Assembly: GCA_038329845.1 (NCBI GenBank)
Contig: JBBQNJ010000020.1
Coordinates: 1 to 64,000 of the forward strand
Reading direction: 5' to 3'
DNA from: JBBQNJ01 sp038329845
GTDB taxonomy: Bacteria > Planctomycetota > Phycisphaerae > Tepidisphaerales > Tepidisphaeraceae
Length of the DNA: 64,000 nt
Shown here: positions 26,042 through 32,906 of the stretch, piece after piece
Position numbering within the stretch: the stretch's first letter is position 1
How the letters are laid out: every line of letters starts with the position of its first letter
Notes under the pieces: generated by a model
What the model was told of the DNA's origin: nothing
What the model saw: the letters and a program-made list of their open reading frames with translations, nothing else
Databases searched by the model: none
Made by a program: the position numbers and the translations under genes

Positions 26042-27625
26042 GTGACCGATAAGACTGAACACCCGCCCGTGTCCGAAGCGTTTGCCGCGCTGGGCATCCG
26101 ACCGTCATTGCTCCGCGCTTTGGGCGCGCTCAAGTTTCATACCCCGTCGGAAATCCAATCGCTGCTAATCCCCCGTGCGCTGGCGGGGGTGGACATTCTT
26201 GGCCAAGCCCGCACCGGCACCGGCAAGACCGCCGCGTTCGGGATTCCGCTGCTGCAACGGTGCATCAAGGGTCAGGCGATCCAGGCGATTATTCTCGTGC
26301 CCACGCGGGAACTGGCGGTGCAGGTAGACGCCGAGATCAAACGTCTGGCCGAGTTCACTCCCCTGCGCAGCGTTCCGGTGTACGGCGGGCAGAAGATCAG
26401 CGCCCAGATGAAGTTCCTGAGGAATAATCCGGAAATTCTGGTCGGCACCCCCGGTCGAGTGATCGACCTGTTGGACCGGCGGATCATCCGGTTCGACAAC
26501 GTGCGATTCGTTGTGCTCGACGAAGTCGACCGAATGCTCGACATCGGATTCCGTGATGACATCCGCAACATCCTTTCGCGGGTCAAGCGGCTCAATCGCG
26601 GGCCTGAACCGCGCGATGACGAGCGCCGCGATGATGGACGCCGTGATCAATCGCGCCGTGATGAGCCGCGCCACGATGAGCCGCGCCACGATGAGCCGCG
26701 CCGCGATGAGCCGCGCCGCGATGAGCCGCGCGCTGACGACGAGCGGCGCGACGAATCGGCGCCGGAAGTGGTCGAGCCGGGCAATTCGGCCGAGCCGGGG
26801 AACTCGGCTGCCGGGTGGGACGATGGCCATGTTCATGAAGACACCGATACCGACGGCGTGCAGACGATCTTCGTTTCGGCCACGATCGCCGGGGAGATCG
26901 AGCGCCTCGCCCGCATGTACATGCGCAATCCTGAAAAGCTGATCGCCCCGGGGGCCGATGAGAAGCCGACGGTGGAAACCGTCGAGCAGTGGTATTTTTC
27001 AGTTCAGCCGTGGGATAAATATCGCCTGCTCAAGGCCCTGATGCAGCGGGAGAAGCCCGAGCTGGCGATCGTCTTCTGCCGCACCAAGCACGGCGCCGAA
27101 AAGCTGGCGCATCGCTTGACCACCGACGGGATCGAGTGCCGGGAAATTCATGGCAATCTGGCGCAGAACCGTCGTGAGCGGGTGATGAAGAGTTTCCGCA
27201 CGGGCAAGTTCGACGTGCTGGTCGCCACGGACTTAGCGTCGCGCGGGATCGACGTGGCCGACATCAGCCACATCATTAATTTCGACATTCCCGAAGATCC
27301 GGAAGTGTATGTTCATCGCGTGGGGCGCACGGCCCGGATGGGGGCGGCGGGCAAGGCGTTTACGTTCGTGGCGAAGGATCAAGGCGATGAGCTGACCAAG
27401 GTGGAGGAGCTGATCAACATGCTGATCCCGCAGGCGACGCTCGAGGGGTTCGAGTCGTCGCCGACGCCGCGGGATTGGACCGATGCCAAGCCTGGCCGCG
27501 GGCCGCAAGGTGCGGCGCCGCCGCCGGCGACAACGACGATCGCGGATCGGCCGGTGCAGGTATTGCCCGCGCGACCGCTGACGATCGGAAGCAAGATCCC
27601 CCTGCGCCGGCGCCGGCGTCGCTGA
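26042..27625 (+). CDS. DEAD-box-type RNA helicase with an acidic/arginine repeat insertion (527 aa)
   Basis: All helicase motifs are present. The Q-motif is FHTPSEIQSLLIP, Walker A is ARTGTGKTAAF, Ia is PTRELAVQV, and motif II is VLDEVDRMLDIGF (DEVD rather than DEAD). Motif III is FVSAT. Motifs IV-VI are IVFCRTKHGAEKLA, VATDLASRGIDVADI and HRVGRTARMG. The family includes RhlE/CsdA proteins that remodel rRNA and mRNA. Between motifs II and III, about 80 extra residues of RDEPRHDEPRR type are inserted, encoded by 15-bp tandem repeats. The C-terminal tail ends RRRRRR. GTG 26042 is chosen because no in-frame ATG fits; the start is the least certain point. Confidence 0.9.
   Translation: MTDKTEHPPVSEAFAALGIRPSLLRALGALKFHTPSEIQSLLIPRALAGVDILGQARTGTGKTAAFGIPLLQRCIKGQAIQAIILVPTRELAVQVDAEIKRLAEFTPLRSVPVYGGQKISAQMKFLRNNPEILVGTPGRVIDLLDRRIIRFDNVRFVVLDEVDRMLDIGFRDDIRNILSRVKRLNRGPEPRDDERRDDGRRDQSRRDEPRHDEPRHDEPRRDEPRRDEPRADDERRDESAPEVVEPGNSAEPGNSAAGWDDGHVHEDTDTDGVQTIFVSATIAGEIERLARMYMRNPEKLIAPGADEKPTVETVEQWYFSVQPWDKYRLLKALMQREKPELAIVFCRTKHGAEKLAHRLTTDGIECREIHGNLAQNRRERVMKSFRTGKFDVLVATDLASRGIDVADISHIINFDIPEDPEVYVHRVGRTARMGAAGKAFTFVAKDQGDELTKVEELINMLIPQATLEGFESSPTPRDWTDAKPGRGPQGAAPPPATTTIADRPVQVLPARPLTIGSKIPLRRRRRR
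26660..26734 (+). repeat. 15-bp tandem repeat inside the RNA helicase gene
   Basis: Five near-identical units of GATGAGCCGCGCCRC run from 26660 to 26734 and encode repeated DEPRH/DEPRR pentapeptides. The unit is a multiple of three, so copy-number change would keep the frame. Flanking degenerate units (GATGACGAGCGC, GATGATGGACGC) extend the region on both sides. Confidence 0.85.
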
Positions 27626-27741
27626 ACGGGGCGGCGCGGTCCATGGCTCGCGTCCTCGACGGCAGCGACGTCGTCGGCCACGCGCCTCGGCGGTCGTGCC
27701 GTTGTCGTCCGAGCCTCCCTGGCGGCCACGCCTCGGCTCGT

Positions 27742-28191
27742 CTACACCAGTCGAAACTCGGTCAACTCGAGCCAGTTGCCCGCCGGGTCCATCAACACCA
27801 GGCTTTCGCGTCCCGGCTGCAATCCCCGCTGGCGGGTGTGTTCGATCTCGGCGGTGATGAGTTTTTCCTGCATCAGCCCCAGCGAGCGCACCTCGATGCC
27901 CAGGGGACGAAGATCGACGCGCTGGATCAAGCCCTCATGCAGGTCGAAGCGAAGCCGGAAGCTGTCGCTGCGGTAAACCGGTCCGCCGGCAAGGCCTTCG
28001 CGCTCCAATTCGAGCAGGCCGGCATAGAACGCATCGAGGGCCGGCTCGTCGCCGACCCTTGCTGGCTGGCGCACATCGGCGACGGCGATCAGGCGCACGC
28101 CCAGCGGCTCATCGAGTCGCCGGCGGCGGTCCACGCCCGGCTCAAAGATGCCGCGAACGGGCTCCAGTTCGATCGAATCCGAACCGGTCAT
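27742..28191 (-). CDS. VOC/glyoxalase-fold protein (149 aa)
   Basis: A small protein of the vicinal oxygen chelate fold. The last strand and metal-region motif is LVLMDPAGNWLELTEFRLV, typical of glyoxalase/bleomycin-resistance relatives, and DAFYAGLLELERE is the paired helix. The N-terminal 35 residues are less like the family. No clear complete set of metal ligands can be read, so it may be a binding protein rather than an enzyme. Its ATG overlaps the polA stop (ATGA), so it is translated from the polA mRNA. Confidence 0.7.
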   Translation of the reverse strand: MTGSDSIELEPVRGIFEPGVDRRRRLDEPLGVRLIAVADVRQPARVGDEPALDAFYAGLLELEREGLAGGPVYRSDSFRLRFDLHEGLIQRVDLRPLGIEVRSLGLMQEKLITAEIEHTRQRGLQPGRESLVLMDPAGNWLELTEFRLV

Positions 28192-31013
28192 TTGCCTTCC
28201 TCCCAGTTGCCTCCCCAGCCGACGTCCACCTTCAGCGGAATGCTCACGCCCAGTTCGGCCCCGGCGCGGATCATTTCCTCCTGGATGATCCGCGATTCTT
28301 CCTCGACCCGCTCGCGCGGGGTCTCGAAAACCAGCTCGTCATGGACCTGGATCAACATCCGCGACCGCAGCGGATCGCGGCGGATGCGGCGATGCACATC
28401 GAGCATCGCCCGCTTGATCAAGTCGGCCGCCGACCCCTGCACCACGCTGTTGATCGCCATGCGTTCGGCGGCGTTTCTCATGGCGACGATGCGGCTGTTG
28501 ATTTCCGTGATCGGGCGGCGCCGGCCCAGAATCGTGCGGACGTAGCCGTCGGCCTGGGCCGCCTGGACGCACTGGTCCATGAACAGCTTGATACCGGGAA
28601 ACCGCTTGTTGTACGCATCGATCAATTCCTGCGCCACGGCGGTGGTCATCCCCTCGATGCGCTGGGCCAGCCCGAACGCCGTCACGCCGTAGATGATGCC
28701 GAAGTTGATCGTCTTGGCGTGCCCGCGCTGCTCGCGCGTCACGTCGTCGGGCGAGACCTTGAACACCTCGGCCGCCACGGCGCGATGGATGTCCTGGTCC
28801 TGGTCGAACGCCCGCACCAGCGCCGGCTCTCGGGTGAAATGAGCGAGAATCCGCAGTTCGATCTGCGAATAGTCGGCCGTCAAAAGCACGTTGACGGCCG
28901 GGTCATCGGGGACGAACGCCAAGCGGATGCGCCGGCCTTGGTCGCTGCGGATGGGGATGTTCTGAAGATTCGGGTCCGAGCTGCTCAGTCGCCCGGTGGC
29001 GGCGCCGGTCTGGTTGAAGTTGGTGTGAACGCGATGCGTTCTCGGATTCACAAAACCGGGCAGTGCATCCAGGTAGGTGTTCTTAAGCTTCACCAGGCTG
29101 CGGTAGGCGAGGATCAGTCGCGGGCATTCGTGGTCCAAGGCCAGCCGCTCGAGCACCTGCACATCGGTGCTGAATCCGGTCTTGGTGCGCTTGCCCGGCT
29201 TGAGCTTAAGCCTGTTGAACAGCACATCGGCCAGTTGCTTGGGCGAATCGGGATTGAAGTCGCAGTCGGCGCTGCGGAGAATCTTCGCCTTCAGTTCGTC
29301 GATGTCTTGGCTCATCGCCTCACTTTGGCCGCGCAGCACGTCCGAGTCGATCGCCACGCCATGAAACTCCATCTCCGCCAGTACCTCGATCAGCGGCGTC
29401 TCCAGCTCATCGTGGAGTTTTCGCAGCTCGGGGATTTCATCGAGTTTGGGCGACAAATGCTCGCTCAACCGCCAGGTGATGTCGGCATCCTCGGCGGCGT
29501 AGGTGGCCACCCGTTCGAGAGGAATCCGATCCATGCCGATCTGGTTTCGGCCCGAGCCGATCAAATCGGCGGTGGGGATCTTCTTGAAGTTCAGCACGTC
29601 CAGGGCCAGGCGATCGATCCCGAAGGTGAACCGGCTGCTGTCGATCAGAAATGCGGCGACCATGGTGTCCATCACGACGCCGCGCAGCTCGACACCGGCG
29701 CGGCGAAGGACCAGCAGGTCGTACTTGAGATTGTGCCCGACCTTGCCGATTGACGCATCAGCCAGGATCGGCGCGAGCGCGTCCAAAACCCGGGCCATCG
29801 GCAGATGTGTCGATCCGGCCGGCCCGCGCAACGGGACGTAACATCCGCTGCCCGGCAGGAATGAAAAACTCATCCCGATCAGGCCCGCGCTCATCGCGCC
29901 CAGAGCGTCGGTTTCGGTGTCGAAGGCGATCTTCTTTTGTCGCCGCAGCGCCTCGACGAGCGCCGCCAGCTTTTCTTCGGTGTCCACCAGGCGGTAATCA
30001 CAATCCGCGCAGGTCGAGGGCGCCGGCCGGGTCTGGGGCGCGGGTTCGCCGGTTTGGGCGGCGGGGTCCATGGGACCGAACAGCCCCTGTTCGATATTCG
30101 GCACCGCCGGACGCATCGGCAGCGGCGTGGCCGCTGGCGGGCGATCCGCTTCCGGAGCGTCGCCCAGCCGTCTGAGCAGGCTGTCGAACCCCAGCTCGCG
30201 CAGGTGACGTCGCAACGCCGCATCATCCAATCCCTGGTAGCGGCACGCCTGCGGATCGAACGCCATCTCCACATCGTTCTTCAATGTGACCAACTGGCGC
30301 GAAATCTTCAGCTTTTCGGCGTGTTGAACGAAGTTCTCCCGCAGCTTGGGCGTCAGCTCGTCGAGATGCTCATAGATGCGATCCACCGTGCCATACTTCA
30401 GCACCAACTTGGCCGCGGTCTTCTCGCCCACGCCGGGGATGCCCTGGACATTGTCCGTCGAGTCGCCCATGAGCGTCTGCACCTCGACGGCCTGCTCCGG
30501 ACCGTATCCCAGCTTTTTTCGCATCGCCTCGGCGTCGAACACCTCGTCGGACTGCACGTCGTACAGTCGGGTGCAATCGTTGAGAAGCTGGCGCAGGTCC
30601 TTGTCCTTCGAGACCAGGTAGATGTCGAAATCCTGATCGCGCAATCGCCGGGCCATGGTGGCGATCAGGTCGTCGGCCTCGAAGCCGGGCGCGACGAACA
30701 TTGGCACGCCGGCGTCGCGGACGAGCTGGAGAATTCGCCGCTCCTGCGGCGCGAAATCCTCGGGACGGGCCTGGCGATTGGCCTTGTATTGCGGATCGAT
30801 TTTCTTGCGGAAGACCGTTTCGTCCCCCGAGTCGATCACCATGGCCAGGTAATCCGGCTTACGCTGCTGGACCAGGTTCAGCAGCAGTTGCGTGAAGACG
30901 TAGGTGGCCTTCACGGGCTCGCCGCTGGGGCTGGACAGGTCGCGGAACGGCGCGAAATATGCGCGGTAAATATGGGCGTGGCCGTCGATGATATAGAACG
31001 ATTTTTTCGCCAT
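28188..31013 (-). CDS. polA: DNA polymerase I (941 aa)
   Basis: All three domains are present. The 5'-3' exonuclease (residues 1-290) starts YIIDGHAHIYRAYFAPF and has KDKDLRQLLND and QTLMGDSTDNVQGIPGVG. The 3'-5' exonuclease (about 350-530) keeps proofreading residues: AFDTETDALG (exo I), VGHNLKYDL (exo II) and YAAEDADITW (exo III). In the polymerase, motif A is TADYSQIELRILAHF, motif B is RGHAKTINFGIIYGVTAFG, and motif C is IQVHDELVFE. It fills gaps in repair and replaces Okazaki primers. ATG 31013 (MAKKSFYI) follows CCTCCC on the minus strand (GGGAGG read as RBS). Confidence 0.97.
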   Translation of the reverse strand: MAKKSFYIIDGHAHIYRAYFAPFRDLSSPSGEPVKATYVFTQLLLNLVQQRKPDYLAMVIDSGDETVFRKKIDPQYKANRQARPEDFAPQERRILQLVRDAGVPMFVAPGFEADDLIATMARRLRDQDFDIYLVSKDKDLRQLLNDCTRLYDVQSDEVFDAEAMRKKLGYGPEQAVEVQTLMGDSTDNVQGIPGVGEKTAAKLVLKYGTVDRIYEHLDELTPKLRENFVQHAEKLKISRQLVTLKNDVEMAFDPQACRYQGLDDAALRRHLRELGFDSLLRRLGDAPEADRPPAATPLPMRPAVPNIEQGLFGPMDPAAQTGEPAPQTRPAPSTCADCDYRLVDTEEKLAALVEALRRQKKIAFDTETDALGAMSAGLIGMSFSFLPGSGCYVPLRGPAGSTHLPMARVLDALAPILADASIGKVGHNLKYDLLVLRRAGVELRGVVMDTMVAAFLIDSSRFTFGIDRLALDVLNFKKIPTADLIGSGRNQIGMDRIPLERVATYAAEDADITWRLSEHLSPKLDEIPELRKLHDELETPLIEVLAEMEFHGVAIDSDVLRGQSEAMSQDIDELKAKILRSADCDFNPDSPKQLADVLFNRLKLKPGKRTKTGFSTDVQVLERLALDHECPRLILAYRSLVKLKNTYLDALPGFVNPRTHRVHTNFNQTGAATGRLSSSDPNLQNIPIRSDQGRRIRLAFVPDDPAVNVLLTADYSQIELRILAHFTREPALVRAFDQDQDIHRAVAAEVFKVSPDDVTREQRGHAKTINFGIIYGVTAFGLAQRIEGMTTAVAQELIDAYNKRFPGIKLFMDQCVQAAQADGYVRTILGRRRPITEINSRIVAMRNAAERMAINSVVQGSAADLIKRAMLDVHRRIRRDPLRSRMLIQVHDELVFETPRERVEEESRIIQEEMIRAGAELGVSIPLKVDVGWGGNWEEGK

Positions 31014-31093
31014 GGGAGGTTGCGATGGATCGTAGGTCCGCTGAGCGATTGGGCCAAGGCGCGGGCCGACGCCCAAGCGGGTACGATGCGGCG

Positions 31094-31660
31094 ATGCGAA
31101 AGCTGATCCTTGTCAAGCACGGCGCCCCGCGGGTCGATCCGGACACGCCCAGCGACCAATGGGGGCTGAGCGATGAAGGCCGCGCGCGATGCCAAGCGCT
31201 CATCGAGCCGCTGCGGGCTTATCACCCCGACGTGATCATCGCCAGCACCGAACCCAAGGCGATGGAAACGGCCGAGATTCTCGGCATCGCTTTCGGGCTG
31301 AGCGCCGGTGCGCTCGAGGGGCTGCGAGAGCATGACCGCTCGAACGTGCCGCATTTGAACACCCGCGAGTTCATCTCCTACGTCGAGCTTTTTTTCCGCC
31401 GCTCGAGCCAGACAGTGCTGGGGATGGAGTCGGCGGCGCAGGCGCTGCGCCGGTTTTCCTCGGCGGTGAACGAGGCGATCGAGTTGCATCCGCAGGGAAA
31501 TCTGCTGCTCGTGACGCACGGGACGGTGCTGGCGCTTTACCTCGAGAGCCACAGCGATCATAGCGGTTTCGCGCTTTGGCGGCGGATGTCGCTGCCTTCG
31601 TATGCGGTGATGGAACTGCCCGGCAAGCAAGTGATCGAGGTGGTGGATCGGCTCCGCTGA
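31094..31660 (+). CDS. Histidine phosphatase (phosphoglycerate mutase) family protein (188 aa)
   Basis: The fold's N-terminal strand is KLILVKHGAPR; the first motif is KHG where most members have RHG, so the phosphate-pocket arginine is replaced by lysine. The acid in LREHDRS and the second histidine in LLLVTHGTVLALY are kept. The substrate cannot be inferred. The ATG at 31094 removes a 23-residue upstream extension that overlaps the divergent polA promoter. The gene is divergent from polA with an 80-bp gap and converges on the PfkB kinase gene with 13 bp between. Confidence 0.8.
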   Translation: MRKLILVKHGAPRVDPDTPSDQWGLSDEGRARCQALIEPLRAYHPDVIIASTEPKAMETAEILGIAFGLSAGALEGLREHDRSNVPHLNTREFISYVELFFRRSSQTVLGMESAAQALRRFSSAVNEAIELHPQGNLLLVTHGTVLALYLESHSDHSGFALWRRMSLPSYAVMELPGKQVIEVVDRLR

Positions 31661-31673
31661 GGCGCGGGCCGCA

Positions 31674-32615
31674 TCAGTCGATCGGCGCGGAGTCGATTTG
31701 CTCGAGCAGTTGCTCGATGAGGCGCGGATCGAAATGCGCCGCCCCGGCGGTTGCGGCGTTGGCCGCGGCGCAGGCAGCGCCCCGGCGGCACGCCTCCAGC
31801 ACGCCCGCACCCGCCTCGATCCCCGCGGCGATCCCGGCGGCGTAGCAGTCACCCGAACCGATCGCGCTGACCGTCTCGACCTCGGCCACCCCGAGGTGCC
31901 ATGCCCGTGATTCAGTCCCAATTTCCACGACGACACTTCCTTCGGCACCCATGGTCACGGCCGCCCACTGCCCTCCGCGGGCCAACAGCCGTCGGGCCGC
32001 CGCGGCGATCTGTGATGGGGTCTGAGCCTCGATGCCCAGGGTTGCGCCCAGTTCGGCGCAGTTGGGCTTGATGAGAAACGGTCTTGCCGTCAATGACCGC
32101 TCCAGCGCCGCCCCGCGGGCATCGACGAGCGCACGCACCCCGTGTTTGTTCGCCGCCGTCACGCATCGTTCGTATAGATCATCCAGCGCCCCCGGCGGAA
32201 GCGAGCCGGACACCACCAGGAGCGACGCCCCCGCGAGATGGGCGTTCAGCCGGTCCAGCAGCGCCGCATAGGCCTCATCGGCCACGGCCTGCGATTCCTC
32301 GACCAGTTCGGTCGCGATGTTCTGCGAACGATCCACGACGGTCAGGCACGTACGCGTCCCGGGCCGCACTTGGACAAAGTCATGGGCGATGCCCAGCCCA
32401 TCGAGGTCGCGGCGCATCGTCTCACCGCTGTCGCCACCGACGAAGCCCAGGCACAGCGCCTCATGCCCCAGCAGCTTCAACGCCCGGGCCACGTTGACGC
32501 TCTTGCCGGAAGCGAACTGAAAAGTCTGCTCGGCGCGATTGACGGCGTCGAGAATCACTCGGTCAAAGAGCATGACCCGCTGAATGGTCGGGGTGGGACC
32601 GAGGCAGATGATCAT
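31674..32615 (-). CDS. PfkB-family sugar kinase, 1-phosphofructokinase-like (313 aa)
   Basis: The opening IICLGPTPTIQRVMLFDR and early SGKSVNVARALKLLGHEAL align with the LacC/FruK branch of ribokinase-fold enzymes. The C-terminal anion-hole motif reads SAIGSGDCYAAGIAAG instead of GAGDSF, keeping the catalytic aspartate. RPGTRTCLTVVD and SGSLPPGALDDLYERCV also fit. It should phosphorylate a sugar phosphate, perhaps fructose-1-phosphate or tagatose-6-phosphate. No PTS genes are beside it. It lies alone between the palindromic element and the histidine phosphatase. Confidence 0.8.
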   Translation of the reverse strand: MIICLGPTPTIQRVMLFDRVILDAVNRAEQTFQFASGKSVNVARALKLLGHEALCLGFVGGDSGETMRRDLDGLGIAHDFVQVRPGTRTCLTVVDRSQNIATELVEESQAVADEAYAALLDRLNAHLAGASLLVVSGSLPPGALDDLYERCVTAANKHGVRALVDARGAALERSLTARPFLIKPNCAELGATLGIEAQTPSQIAAAARRLLARGGQWAAVTMGAEGSVVVEIGTESRAWHLGVAEVETVSAIGSGDCYAAGIAAGIEAGAGVLEACRRGAACAAANAATAGAAHFDPRLIEQLLEQIDSAPID

Positions 32616-32726
32616 CGGCGGCCCACCCTACGCGCCCGGCGCGATCGGGGCAAAAACCGTCGGCCCCGCTGTACCGCGCGGACGTGAGCGAATTTTTGGG
32701 GAGCGACAACAAAAAAAACAACGAAT

Positions 32727-32864
32727 GAAAAAAGGAGACACGCTGGAGACGCGCTTCTTTTTCAGTACGTTGGGCCAAATTGCGAAGAGATGCTGAATAA
32801 AATGAGGTTCATAATAGTGCAATGGTATTATCATGCGATATAAAAGAAGCGTGTCCCCTGTTTC
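32727..32864. repeat. Diverged copy of the GGGGAC...CTTCTTTT palindromic mini-element
   Basis: The right arm, AAAAGAAGCGTGTCCCCTG (32842-32860), is the inverted partner of AAAAAAGGAGACACGCT (32728-32744) plus GGAGACGCGCTTCTTTTT (32745-32762). The left arm therefore contains a partial internal duplication of GGAGACRCGC. The AT-rich core separates two genes on the minus strand. The shared arm sequence links it to 25826-25948. Confidence 0.7.
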
Positions 32865-32906
32865 TGCCCTGTCAAGGGCAAAACAGGCGGGGATGCAACC
32901 AGACTC

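Noticed and set aside
28059..29753. 564-codon open frame opposite polA
   Set aside because: A high-GC shadow of polA; composition is Arg/Leu/Gly/His-rich and no motif is present.
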